NCBI GenBank assembly: GCA_031292145.1
Contig: JARLHR010000097.1
Location: 92,271-156,270 of the forward strand
DNA: 64,000 nt
Source: Clostridium sp.
GTDB taxonomy: Bacteria > Bacillota > Clostridia > Clostridiales > Clostridiaceae
Reading direction: 5' to 3'
The notes under the pieces: model-generated
Seen by the model: the letters and a program-made list of their open reading frames with translations, nothing else
Told to the model about the DNA's origin: nothing
The model's database searches: none
Translations under genes and position numbers: made by a program
Shown: one piece after another, positions 17,379-26,264 of the stretch
How the letters are laid out: each line of letters starts with the position of its first letter
Position numbering within the stretch: the first letter of the stretch is position 1

Positions 17379-17528
17379 TAAATAAATATACTTTATTATT
17401 CCATCATAAGCTAATACAGAATTATCATTGGTTATTGCAAATTGTAATAAAGACACTACATGATATCCTTATTATAATTTTTATCTTATAAAACCTATAG
17501 AAAACAACATTGATATAATAAAAAAGCT

Positions 17529-17735
17529 TTATGATTCATTTACAATATGATATCCACAAAACTGTATATTCCTCTCAGATTTTACAATGTTATATCCACA
17601 AAATTGTATATCTTTTTCTTCATAGCCTTTACTCAATCTATATCCAATTATAACCTTTGAATTTATTATATAATCATCTGATTTCTGCAAATTATCGGTA
17701 TTACTTTCTAAATCTTTTACTATTATTTTTTTCAT
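17529..17735 (-). CDS. Small GY-repeat protein of unknown function
   Basis: 68 residues, not a family I recognise. The C-terminal half holds a repeat: VIIGYRLSKG, then DIQFCGYNIVK, then NIQFCGYHIVN. The same order of units (SIVGYKINK, MHYSGYNIIK, DIQYTGYHVSK) occurs as an extra segment inside the OYE/FAD protein at 18583-20694. Each repeat here carries a Cys before the GY; the OYE insert has Ser and Thr there. GGAGG lies 11 nt before the ATG, and the shared operator-like motif lies 77 nt upstream, so it is probably expressed. It could be a free-standing partner, a redox or metal-binding peptide, or what is left of a decayed OYE paralogue. A further ggatatcatgta at 17457-17468 may be another degenerate unit. 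Confidence 0.68.
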   Translation of the reverse strand: MKKIIVKDLESNTDNLQKSDDYIINSKVIIGYRLSKGYEEKDIQFCGYNIVKSERNIQFCGYHIVNES

Positions 17736-17811
17736 TCTTATTATAGCCTCCTGTTTAATTTATACATCGCATTAACTTATTATAATTATCTTACAATAAA
17801 ATCAACTCATC

Positions 17812-17848
17812 AAGTAGGCACTTTATTGTAAGATGCTTACAATAAAGT
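17812..17848 (-). promoter_or_regulatory. Shared upstream motif and 13-bp inverted repeat before the GY-repeat gene
   Basis: Minus strand TTACAATAAAGTGCCTACTT (17812-17831) fits the shared motif. It overlaps a perfect dyad ACTTTATTGTAAG / CTTACAATAAAGT (17820-17832, 17836-17848). A third partial copy lies at 17790-17802. TATAAT-like sequence follows before the gene. Confidence 0.6.
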
Positions 17849-18500
17849 AAGTCATGGCTTTCTTAATTAAATTTATATTACTTTGCAAACAATTTCTATA
17901 AAATATAATAAACCAAATATTCATATTTTGTGCAAACTAATAACATTTTTTATCACAAAACTTACTGAAAATTATTTGAATTTATGAATATAGTATTAAC
18001 AAGAAACCGATAATTATAACATAGGAAAACCATTTAATTTCATCTGTTTTGTTAGCATTTATAAAATAGATGTTTGTTGTGCTTTTTTCATATGTAACTT
18101 ATTATCAAATACAGTTTCAATGTTGAGGTTAATATATAATATTAAATTTATGTTAGTATTGTTACTAAAGTATAATCTTTATACCTCTGATTAAATTTAT
18201 TGACTGACAGGTAAAAACCGATACTAGAATTGTATTTTAGATATTTAAAATTGGAACTTTTAAGTTATACTTATTACTTATAGAAATTTTGGAGTATAAA
18301 CTTATTAAGAAAATATATATGAGACTCTAAATTTAACATATTACATTAGGTGTGCTAAAGATTTAGGCGTGCTCATAATACAAAACCTAAAATATTTAAT
18401 TATTTGTAAAATATTAATTAATCTTTATTATTAATTCGCATAAATAAATTATAAATGAAAAAGCAAACTCTTTGTAATTCGCTCTTAGTTTTTTACAAAA
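17849..18500. other. Long AT-rich intergenic stretch, no gene seen
   Basis: About 650 bp between the GY-repeat gene's operator and the terminator of the OYE/FAD gene. All frames are short and lack ribosome sites. I see no RNA motif I can name. Confidence 0.5.
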
Positions 18501-18504
18501 AAAT

Positions 18505-18546
18505 GGGCTATTCAAAATAAAAATTAAATTTTTATTTTGATAGCCC
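18505..18546 (-). terminator. Terminator of the OYE/FAD gene
   Basis: GGGCTAT(T)CAAAATAAAAATT pairs with AATTTTTATTTTGATAGCCC; on the minus strand it is followed by a run of seven T. Confidence 0.85.
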
Positions 18547-18582
18547 TTTAATTAAATTTTATAGAAAACAGGTGTCTGTAAA

Positions 18583-20694
18583 TTAGACTGATAATCCTGC
18601 TCTGTATCCTTCATCTACGGCTTCGAAGGCTTTCCTAGCTTTAATTGCATCTCCTATAACTATAATCTCATTTACTTTTCCTTGCAATTTTTCTTTTAGT
18701 GTATTTTCTGCTAAAGAACCAGTGGCTAATATTATATTGTCTATATTTTTTATTTCCTTTATAATAAATTTACTAACATGATACCCAGTATATTGTATAT
18801 CTTCTACTATTGAATCCCTATCCAATTTTTCTTCTATATCTTTAGTAATAGGTTTAATAATATTGTATCCACTATAATGCATTTTTTCAGCAGCAGAATT
18901 TTTATTTATTTTATATCCTACTATAGAATCATGACTCAATTTATTATTTATATCATTATCTTTCTCTACTATTACTGAATTTTCTCTTATTTCTTTTACT
19001 ACTGTTGATGTAATAATATTTACTTTGTTTTTTTCTAAATTTTCAAGTAAAAAATATTTTTCTGCCGGTTCACTATCACCTACTATTTCATCCTTTTTTT
19101 CTATAACAGTTGCATTTTTGCCATGATTTGCAAGATGTAATGCTGTTTCTACACCAACAAGTCCACCACCAACAACTACTATGTTCTTTCCTACTTCTCT
19201 TTTACCTGATAAAATATCCTGGGCTAAAACCACGGTAGGCAGCTCACTTCCAGGAATATTAGGAATAATTGGACTTGCTCCAACAGCTACTATAACTGCA
19301 TCTGGGTTTTCCATTTCCACTTTATCAATAGTTAATTCTGTATTTAGATGGACATTAACTTTTAATTTTTGTAATTGTGTCTTCTGCCATACAGTTAAAG
19401 TATTTAATTCTTCTTTATTTGGAGGAATGGATGCTAGTAACCATCGTCCACCTAATCGGTCATTTTTTTCAAATATGTGAACTTCATGGCCTCTTTCTGC
19501 TGCAATAATACCTGCTTGCATTCCTGATATACCACCACCTGCTATAAATACCTTTTTCTTCTTCTCTGCCATAGCTATTTCAAGTTCTTTTTCTTTTCCT
19601 GTAAAAGGGTTTACAACACAACTTATAGGAAGCCCTTTGTTTATTCTACCAGCACATCCTTGTACACATCCTATGCAATGTATTATATCATCTAATCTTC
19701 CCTCTTTAGCTTTCTTAGGAAGTTCCGGATCTGCAAGGGAAGCTCTTCCCATAGCAACCAAATCAGCTTTTCCTGAAAGTAAAACCGCTTCTGCAATTAA
19801 AGGATCATTTATTCTTCCTACTGCAATTACCGGAATATTAACAACCTTTTTTATTTCCCCAGCTAAATCTACTTTGAATGCATGTGGCACAAAAGATGGT
19901 GCGATATTATACATTCCACTTGCATAAACACCAAATGATGAATTTATAGCATCTACTCCTGCTTGTTCTAGTAGCATTGCAATTACTTTTGCATCTTCTA
20001 TTTTAATTCCACCATCCACAAATTCATCTGCCGAAATTTTTATTAGCATAGGAAAATCTCTTCCTACTTTTTGTCTAACATTTTCAATAATTTCTACTGC
20101 AAAACGAGTTCTATTTATAATATTTCCACCATATTCATCTGTTCTCTTATTTGAAAAAGGTGACAGAAACTCACCTATTAAATATCCATGTCCAGCGTGA
20201 ATTTCCACAGCATCGAATCCCGCTTTTTTAGCTCTTAGGGCTGCATCACCAAATTCTTGTATAATGCCTTTAATTTCTGACACTTGTAACTCATGAGGTG
20301 TTTCATCCATTGTTGGATCTTTTATTGGTGATGGAGCTAGCGGTATTTGCCCTGTTATGTGGCTTCCTGTTTGCCTTCCTGCATGATATATCTGTGCAGC
20401 AATTTTTCCATTTTGAGCATGGACTCTTTCTGTCACTTTTCTATGACTTTCTATTTGCTTATCATTCCATAATCCTGCTATATTCGAGTATCCTTTAGCA
20501 TGTTCATCTACAGCATAGTCTTCAGTTATTATTAATCCCCATTCGCCTTTGGCTTTAGCTTCATGATACTCTATAAATCTATCTGTTGCTATTCCGTTTT
20601 TGTCACAATAATTCGTCACCATAGCTGAAACTATCAATCTATTTTTTAATTCCATATTACCTATTTTTATAGGTTCAAAAACTTTCTTTAACAT
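18583..20694 (-). CDS. OYE-type NADH:flavin oxidoreductase with FAD/NAD domain and an extra GY-repeat insert
   Basis: 703-residue three-domain ene-reductase of the 2,4-dienoyl-CoA reductase/trimethylamine dehydrogenase class. FMN barrel at about 1-330 (EIHAGHGYLIGEFLSPFSN, GRASLADPE). A [4Fe-4S] motif C-x2-C-x3-C...C follows (CIGCVQGCAGRINKGLPISC). The FAD/NAD Rossmann domains show IAGGGISGMQAGIIAAERG and VVGGGLVGVETALHLANHG. Between EKD and IKEIKNIDNIILATGS (about residues 578-652) some 75 residues are inserted that relatives normally lack, holding SIVGYKINK, MHYSGYNIIK and DIQYTGYHVSK units shared with the small protein at 17529-17735. It follows the 275-residue membrane protein in the sigma-54 operon at 21977. 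Substrate unknown. Confidence 0.92.
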   Translation of the reverse strand: MLKKVFEPIKIGNMELKNRLIVSAMVTNYCDKNGIATDRFIEYHEAKAKGEWGLIITEDYAVDEHAKGYSNIAGLWNDKQIESHRKVTERVHAQNGKIAAQIYHAGRQTGSHITGQIPLAPSPIKDPTMDETPHELQVSEIKGIIQEFGDAALRAKKAGFDAVEIHAGHGYLIGEFLSPFSNKRTDEYGGNIINRTRFAVEIIENVRQKVGRDFPMLIKISADEFVDGGIKIEDAKVIAMLLEQAGVDAINSSFGVYASGMYNIAPSFVPHAFKVDLAGEIKKVVNIPVIAVGRINDPLIAEAVLLSGKADLVAMGRASLADPELPKKAKEGRLDDIIHCIGCVQGCAGRINKGLPISCVVNPFTGKEKELEIAMAEKKKKVFIAGGGISGMQAGIIAAERGHEVHIFEKNDRLGGRWLLASIPPNKEELNTLTVWQKTQLQKLKVNVHLNTELTIDKVEMENPDAVIVAVGASPIIPNIPGSELPTVVLAQDILSGKREVGKNIVVVGGGLVGVETALHLANHGKNATVIEKKDEIVGDSEPAEKYFLLENLEKNKVNIITSTVVKEIRENSVIVEKDNDINNKLSHDSIVGYKINKNSAAEKMHYSGYNIIKPITKDIEEKLDRDSIVEDIQYTGYHVSKFIIKEIKNIDNIILATGSLAENTLKEKLQGKVNEIIVIGDAIKARKAFEAVDEGYRAGLSV

Positions 20695-20741
20695 TTTTTC
20701 ACACTCCCTTAATAGTGAAAATGGACTTTCATTGCATTTTA

Positions 20742-21569
20742 TTATTTTTGAATGAATGTAAGTATTATAAAGCTAAGTACAGCAATTACTGTAGCTGGAG
20801 GGTCAATATGTGAATCCTGATAACTATTTATTGTCCTTTCTACAATATCATTTAATATACCTGCTATTACACCTGCAATCATTCCAATAAATATATTTTG
20901 TGTAGCCACAGCCGCATATCCCGCTATCATTGTAACATGGTGAGTTGGTGGTATTTCGAAACCTGCAAATAAAAATACTAAAATCGAAACACTTATTGCA
21001 AATCCTAAAAATATATTACCTGTTAATAGATCAAAATAAGAAACTAAAAGAGCTAATGGTGCATGAAACACAATTGTAGTAAAAAATATATTTTTATCAA
21101 CAAAATATTTTCTTTTTTCAGTTCCCTCATACTTACCAAATAAGCCTGTTTTACCGAACATAAATCTTGAAACTACAGCTAATACTAAAATTATAATTGC
21201 TCCAAAGTCAATCTTAATTTGTAAATATTGAAGTAACATAAAAAATAAATAACCTATACTTCCAAATATACCACCAACAATAAGCACAACTGGATTTTTC
21301 AATTTAAATAATGGTACTGTTATATCTGCACCAGTAGGTATTAATTTTTTTCGCCCTGCATAAGCCGTTGCTGCAACTCCTCCTGCAAACGCAACATATG
21401 GAGCAAGATATACACCAAAGGCAACTTCATTAGTTACAACTGTATTTCCACTTACTGTGGATATAAGTAAAACCCATGCAAAAAATACGATAATTTCAAA
21501 GGCTCCTACAGCACTTCCTAGAACTCCTCCTGCAAATGCTAATAAAATTTTCAATAAAATAGCTTCCAT
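20742..21569 (-). CDS. Polytopic membrane protein of unknown function
   Basis: 275 residues with about eight hydrophobic segments. The start is the ATG at 21569, six nt after an in-frame TTG and behind GGAGGT. Notable polar motifs inside or beside membrane segments are GAFEIIVFFAWVL, PPTHHVTMIAGYAA and, near the end, SYQDSHIDPPATVIA. Repeated Gly-rich pieces (AFAGGVLGSAVGA, AFAGGVAATAYAG) suggest a transporter-like fold. I cannot name the family. It is the first gene after the sigma-54 promoter at 21977 and precedes the OYE/FAD gene by 47 nt, so it may import or export the compound handled by that regulon. Confidence 0.8.
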   Translation of the reverse strand: MEAILLKILLAFAGGVLGSAVGAFEIIVFFAWVLLISTVSGNTVVTNEVAFGVYLAPYVAFAGGVAATAYAGRKKLIPTGADITVPLFKLKNPVVLIVGGIFGSIGYLFFMLLQYLQIKIDFGAIIILVLAVVSRFMFGKTGLFGKYEGTEKRKYFVDKNIFFTTIVFHAPLALLVSYFDLLTGNIFLGFAISVSILVFLFAGFEIPPTHHVTMIAGYAAVATQNIFIGMIAGVIAGILNDIVERTINSYQDSHIDPPATVIAVLSFIILTFIQK

Positions 21570-21976
21570 AAACAATTACCTCCAATTAATAAATTATTTT
21601 GTTATCATTTTAAATTGTCAGTTCTTAAAGAAATAAGCAATGTATTTTTCTTTATGTAACTCCTCATTTCTTATGGTTAAATAAAAATCATAAAAATAAA
21701 ACTATACCTTAATTGCTCAATTTTTAATTTACTTTCTAGCTTGTACGATACATTCCTTAATCTTTTTGTTTTTTCATCACCGTTAGCCTAATATAAATTC
21801 AAAGCATAACTATTAACTAAGCTATCAATTTTAAAGCTAATAGCAATGTTTTCAACTTCAAAATTTCTTATTACTAATATTCTTCATCTCCTTCCTACAA
21901 TTTATTTTTATTTCTAAGTTTATTTTATTAGTTATTCATTTCCTCCTCATATTAAAGTATTACACTTATTTAATTA

Positions 21977-21993
21977 AGCAATATTCATGCCAA
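21977..21993 (-). promoter_or_regulatory. Sigma-54 promoter of the membrane protein-OYE operon
   Basis: Minus strand TTGGCATGAATATTGCT, exact TGGCAT-N5-TTGCT, but about 408 nt from the first clear gene start. The long leader (21570-21976) has no frame I can support; it may be a decayed gene or a regulatory leader. Confidence 0.88.
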
Positions 21994-22054
21994 AGAAAAT
22001 GTTTACAGAGGTTCTTAATTTTCAAGCATTCCTATTTATAGATTTAAATAAAAG

Positions 22055-22098
22055 TCTCTAAAATCGGAAAAATTCCTTTCCCATTCTCAAGATAGAGA
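22055..22098. promoter_or_regulatory. Paired upstream activator sites of the membrane protein-OYE operon
   Basis: TCTCTAAAATCGGA (22055-22068, the one imperfect dyad) and TCTCAAGATAGAGA (22085-22098), centres 30 bp apart, 62 bp upstream of the promoter. Confidence 0.65.
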
Positions 22099-22136
22099 CT
22101 TTCGACTTTTAATTTCTATTTGATTGGCATAAATCT

Positions 22137-22152
22137 ACCGTCTTAAGACGGT
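22137..22152. repeat. Perfect 16-bp palindrome
   Basis: ACCGTCTTAAGACGGT, downstream of the GH16 gene and upstream of the activator sites. No T-run follows; a terminator remnant or protein site is possible. Confidence 0.4.
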
Positions 22153-22251
22153 ATAAGCTTTTAGCCTTTTAGGAAACTGTAAATATAAATTATAGAAAGA
22201 ATTATGACTTAGGAAGGCTCTCTGCTTAGCGTAAATATAAGTATACAAGCT

Positions 22252-22299
22252 AAAAAAGAAGCTATCGCTAACGGATTTTAATCCGTGACATGCGACAGC
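22252..22299 (-). terminator. Terminator of the GH16 gene
   Basis: Two-part stem: GCGACAGC pairs with GCTATCGC (one mismatch), and inside it ACGGATT pairs with AATCCGT. On the minus strand the hairpin is followed by TTCTTTTTT. Confidence 0.85.
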
Positions 22300-22306
22300 T
22301 CCTTAG

Positions 22307-23713
22307 TTAAACATTAGGAACAGTGTCTTTGAAGGTAGCTCCACTTGATTTCAAGTTTTGTACTACTGAATTTACTTGATCAGGTGAAAGCATAGTATCT
22401 TGGGCATAATATACCCAGTCTACATCCTGCACATAGGTGCTTGCATTAAGTGGATTTTCCCCTTTACCTGTAATGAACCATAAGTTAAAGTCAATATTCA
22501 TAAGCTTTCTAGGTCCATAATAAGAACCATCTTGTGTAAATTGTAAACCATCAATAAAATAGGTTGTAGTTCCATCAGCAGCTACATTAATAACCAAATC
22601 ATGCCAGCCTGCATAAGAGTTCACATCAAATTTAGAACTTCCATCTTTATACCAAGGCATAGCTGTATAGGTATGCCAAGAAGTTGTCCACATTGCTTGT
22701 CCTTGTGCCCATCCTCCATTTGCAAGGTATTCAAAGTCCAATTCACTGTAGTTAGGATCCCTATAGATTTCTAATGGCGAAATTGTAAAGAAAGTTTCGT
22801 TAATACCCGCACCATCCGTTCCGGAAACCGGTGAGTCTGTAAATCTAACCCTAGCAGCATAAGTTCCTTTATTAAACTTCCTGTTTGAAGTACATATTTC
22901 AGCTTCACTAGTACCTTTAGCTGTACCATCAGTACTTGCAGTAAGTCTCATTAATTTATTTGAAGAATTCTGAGGATCGGTTAAAAATGAAATGTTACTT
23001 TTCGAAAAATTACACCCCTCTGGTCCAGGTCCAGCTATCTCATTCCTAAGAGCCCAGCCGTGTGTTCCCAAATTACTGTCATCTGAATTACCATAATTGA
23101 AGTCATCAAACATAAATTTACTTGGAGAAGGGACTACAGTATCTGCAGACCAAACCTGCACTTCTGAATAATGATTATATGGATTTACATTGCTTCCGTT
23201 TGAATATAATCTTACATATCTTGCATTTACTGTAGGGAAGGTTATGGATTTACCAGCAGAAGTTTCAGCATATTCAGCCTCTGTTCCTGTACCCAAGCCT
23301 GCACTATTATTTGTATCGTTATTGAATACTGTGGTTACTCCACTGTTAAAGCTTGGGTCATTTGATACTCTTACTATTACATCATGGTATATTCTTCCAT
23401 CAGAAAAATAATGCCATAAACCTACCTTATTTATATTATATGCCTGTCCCAAATCAATTTGTATCCATTGCAGGTTTTGTGTAACTCCAACATAGTTATT
23501 AGAATTTGCATCCCCGTCTGTTACAAAAGAGGAGGTACCTGATATGCTATCACTGGCAGTAATACTCTTACCTGCCGCAATATTGGTAGTGGCTGCATGA
23601 GCATCCTTGCTAAAAATCACTGTACCTGCAAGCGTTAGAGATAAAGATAAAGATAGTGGTAATACCAAAAGTCTGAGATAGTTTTTTGATTTTGTAAATT
23701 TTCTTTTAATCAT
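22307..23713 (-). CDS. Secreted glycoside hydrolase, CBM32 (F5/8 C) + GH16-like
   Basis: 468-residue exported enzyme. A Sec signal (LRLLVLPLSLSLSLTLAGTV, AHA cut site) is followed by a galactose-binding-like domain (NIAAGKSITASDS, WIQIDLGQAYNINKVGLWHY, ARYVRLYSNGS...EVQVW) at about 40-190. The rest is GH16-like: FDDFNYG, FNKGTYAARVRF, catalytic SELDFEYL (ExDxE near residue 323) and MNIDFNLWFITG. It probably cleaves a beta-linked polysaccharide (glucan, galactan or agar-like) outside the cell; the exact substrate is not visible. It stands alone between two terminators, without transporter genes. Weak AGGTTG ribosome site. Confidence 0.87.
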   Translation of the reverse strand: MIKRKFTKSKNYLRLLVLPLSLSLSLTLAGTVIFSKDAHAATTNIAAGKSITASDSISGTSSFVTDGDANSNNYVGVTQNLQWIQIDLGQAYNINKVGLWHYFSDGRIYHDVIVRVSNDPSFNSGVTTVFNNDTNNSAGLGTGTEAEYAETSAGKSITFPTVNARYVRLYSNGSNVNPYNHYSEVQVWSADTVVPSPSKFMFDDFNYGNSDDSNLGTHGWALRNEIAGPGPEGCNFSKSNISFLTDPQNSSNKLMRLTASTDGTAKGTSEAEICTSNRKFNKGTYAARVRFTDSPVSGTDGAGINETFFTISPLEIYRDPNYSELDFEYLANGGWAQGQAMWTTSWHTYTAMPWYKDGSSKFDVNSYAGWHDLVINVAADGTTTYFIDGLQFTQDGSYYGPRKLMNIDFNLWFITGKGENPLNASTYVQDVDWVYYAQDTMLSPDQVNSVVQNLKSSGATFKDTVPNV

Positions 23714-23813
23714 AAATTTTTCAACCTTTCTTTAACAATTTTTATATTAATAGTACTTGCTCCACTAAAAATATATTTCAAAATTTAACTTTTCTAATAA
23801 AAAAGCAAAAGTC

Positions 23814-23861
23814 AGATTATTTAACTTGTTTATAAATAAGTTTTTTAAGATTAAATAATCT
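23814..23861 (-). terminator. Terminator after tktC copy 2
   Basis: AGATTATTTAA / TTAAATAATCT stem with a 26-nt loop, then CTTTTGCTTTTTT on the minus strand. About 210 nt beyond the tktC stop; nothing else is seen in 23862-24072. Confidence 0.65.
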
Positions 23862-24072
23862 AACTTTAGAGAGATAGGCTGATTTTCCATATAATAACAT
23901 CATTTAAACTAGGCATTCTGCTTAGTTCTTTAAGGTTTACACTTTTATATTCAGCTTTAATGACTGAATAAATAACTACTCTAATTGAGTAAATAGAAAA
24001 GTATTTTTACAAATATTAAGTTAAAGACAAGCCTATAACCTAAGGAATAATGCTATAAGCTTATCTTATTAA

Positions 24073-25029
24073 TTATGAATTAAGCATTACTTTCATATTT
24101 TTAACAAGACCTTCTACATCATATTCATTTTTGTGGAATAGATAAGGTGCAGTTGCAATAGGAACAAAATGATCTGGAGCACCAAGAATTTTAAATTGTG
24201 TTGATATACCTGCTTCAGCAATGACAGTTCCTACGTAATATCCCAGGCCTCCAATGATATTATGATCCTGTGCAGCTATAACTCTGCCAGTTTTTGCTGC
24301 AGAAAGAACTGCAGCAACATCAATTGGCTTAATTGTGTGCATATCTACAACTCTAATATTCTTACCAAGTTCTGCTTTAATAATTTCTGCTGCTTCTAGA
24401 GCAAACTGAACAACTATACCGCTGCATATAAAAGCTCCATCATCCCCTTCATTAGCTATGATCGCCTTACCAATTTCATACTTGTAATCTCCAGAGTAAA
24501 TAGGTTTTATTGCTTCAATACCGCTACGGATGTATATAGGCCCTTCATAATCAAGAGTTGCTTCAAGCATTTTACAAATCTGAGATGGATCACCTGGTTC
24601 TAAAATAGTCATTCCAGCTATACTACCCATAATTGCACAATCTTCTAAAGCACAGTGTGTTGCACCAGATACACCTGATGAATAACCTGCATAATTTCCA
24701 ATTAATCTTACGTTTAAATTACCATAAGCCACGTCAGTACGACATTGTTCACAAGCTCTCATAGTTATAAAAGGAGCCATAGTAAATGCATATGGCATAA
24801 ATCCTTCGTGAGCTAGACCTGCTGCAAAACTTACTAAATTTTGCTCAGCTATTCCTACATTGAAAGTTCTTTCTGGAAATTCTTCAAAGAATCCACGGTT
24901 TCTGCTTGTTCCCATAAGATCAGCATTAACTATAACTACTTTATCATTTTTTTCGCCAAGAGTTGTAATGTAGTTTCCAGCAACATCTCTAATGGCTACC
25001 ATATCTCCAAAGCTTTGTGTATTACTCAT
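24073..25029 (-). CDS. Transketolase, C-terminal subunit (copy 2)
   Basis: 318 residues from the ATG at 25029, which lies one base after the TAA of the upstream subunit gene; the ribosome site GGGGA is inside the end of that gene, so translation is coupled. An upstream in-frame start at 25053 would lie inside the neighbour. Motifs: VNADLMGTSRNRGFF, NVGIAEQNLVSFAAGLAHEG (catalytic Glu), APFITMRACEQCRTD, GATHCALEDCAIM and AAQDHNIIGGLGYYVG. Much of the middle differs from copy 1, suggesting another donor/acceptor preference or different expression rather than recent duplication. Confidence 0.92.
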   Translation of the reverse strand: MSNTQSFGDMVAIRDVAGNYITTLGEKNDKVVIVNADLMGTSRNRGFFEEFPERTFNVGIAEQNLVSFAAGLAHEGFMPYAFTMAPFITMRACEQCRTDVAYGNLNVRLIGNYAGYSSGVSGATHCALEDCAIMGSIAGMTILEPGDPSQICKMLEATLDYEGPIYIRSGIEAIKPIYSGDYKYEIGKAIIANEGDDGAFICSGIVVQFALEAAEIIKAELGKNIRVVDMHTIKPIDVAAVLSAAKTGRVIAAQDHNIIGGLGYYVGTVIAEAGISTQFKILGAPDHFVPIATAPYLFHKNEYDVEGLVKNMKVMLNS

Positions 25030-25030
25030 T

Positions 25031-25885
25031 TTAGTTTCCCCACTTTCTTTCAAATTCAGCTGTTAATTGATTAATAGCATCTTCACAATTTTCCTTACTT
25101 AATTTTCCCGCATGCCATTTAACCTCATTTTCCATAAAGTCTACACCTTTTCCTTTGATAGTGTGACAAATAATTACTGTAGGCTTATCAGAGTCTGCTG
25201 GCGGAAGATTATCAAATACTTCTATAAGAGCATTCATATCGTGGCCATCCACTTCAATTACCTTCCAACCAAAAACTCTGTATTTTTCACCAATGTCACC
25301 AATACCGCTTATTTCTTCAAGAGTACCGTCAAAACAAAGTTTATTACTATCTACAATACCAATTAAATTACCAAGTTTTTGATGACTTGCATTCATAACT
25401 GCTTCCCAAATTGAACCCTCAGATTGTTCACCGTCACCCATAACAACGTATACTCTAGATTTTGTATTCTTCTTCAATTTTATTGCAGCAGCAATTCCAC
25501 CACCTACAGGTAATCCGTGACCTAAGCTTCCAGTAGATACTTCTACATGCGGATTAATTAAGTTGCAAGAGTGCATAGCAAAACGACCATTATCACCTGC
25601 ATATTCCTTATTGATGTCTTTTGAATCATAACATCCTATAGCTGCTTGATTGTAGCTAGTAACTGCAGCAGCATGGCCTTTTGATAGGATGAAGCGATCT
25701 CTATCCTCCATTTTAGGATTTTGTGGATCATAATTAATTTTGTACTGCCATAGAGCTGTCATTACATCTGTAACAGATAGATCTCCGCCGATGTGGATAA
25801 CTTGCTGAGTACATAATTCAAGAAGTTCTTTTCTGATTTCAAGTGCAGCCTTTTCAAGCTTTTTTACCATTTCTTTACTTGCCAT
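25031..25885 (-). CDS. Transketolase, N-terminal (TPP-binding) subunit (copy 2)
   Basis: 284 residues. TPP/Mg motifs: HIGGDLSVTDVMTALWQY, FILSKGHAAAVTSYN, STGSLGHGLPVGGG, GDGEQSEGSIWEAVMNAS and GIVDSNKLCFDGT. Forms the other half with the coupled downstream gene. It stands about 160 nt behind the sigma-54 promoter at 26044 and so seems to belong to the same regulon as copy 1. Confidence 0.92.
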   Translation of the reverse strand: MASKEMVKKLEKAALEIRKELLELCTQQVIHIGGDLSVTDVMTALWQYKINYDPQNPKMEDRDRFILSKGHAAAVTSYNQAAIGCYDSKDINKEYAGDNGRFAMHSCNLINPHVEVSTGSLGHGLPVGGGIAAAIKLKKNTKSRVYVVMGDGEQSEGSIWEAVMNASHQKLGNLIGIVDSNKLCFDGTLEEISGIGDIGEKYRVFGWKVIEVDGHDMNALIEVFDNLPPADSDKPTVIICHTIKGKGVDFMENEVKWHAGKLSKENCEDAINQLTAEFERKWGN

Positions 25886-26043
25886 GTTATGACTTCCTTT
25901 CTAAAAATATATTTTAAATTTGCTAAATTTAACTTATTGCACGTAAGGATTTTAGTCTACAGTATCTTTAATTGTATTCGCGTCGTATACCTCACTTTAC
26001 ACTATTGTTAAAAATTGCACTTACTTTGTACACTTATTTATAT

Positions 26044-26060
26044 AGCAAGATCCTTGCCAA
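26044..26060 (-). promoter_or_regulatory. Sigma-54 promoter of the second transketolase operon
   Basis: Minus strand TTGGCAAGGATCTTGCT: TGGCA(A)-N5-TTGCT. One mismatch in the -24 box. Confidence 0.88.
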
Positions 26061-26123
26061 AGAAGAGTTTTGCACAAAACCTTGATTTTTAGGCTTTCCC
26101 ATATCACAAACTTAAAATCAAAT

Positions 26124-26167
26124 TCTCCCTAATGAGAAAATTCTCTTACTTTTTCCCGCATTAGAGA
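26124..26167. promoter_or_regulatory. Paired upstream activator sites of the second transketolase operon
   Basis: TCTCCCTAATGAGA (26124-26137) and TCCCGCATTAGAGA (26154-26167), centres 30 bp apart, 64 bp upstream of the promoter. Both fit TCYC-N6-GRGA. Confidence 0.75.
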
Positions 26168-26264
26168 CTTTTATGTAATAAACTAATTAGAAATTCTATT
26201 TCAAATTTTATTTTTTTGTATTATAATAAGCTATAAAATACATTTTAAAGTAGGTGGTTTGATT

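Noticed and set aside
18121-18580. Small genes or an RNA gene in the gap before the OYE/FAD terminator
   Set aside because: Frames are short, lack ribosome sites and show no family motif; no tRNA-like or riboswitch-like fold could be recognised by eye.
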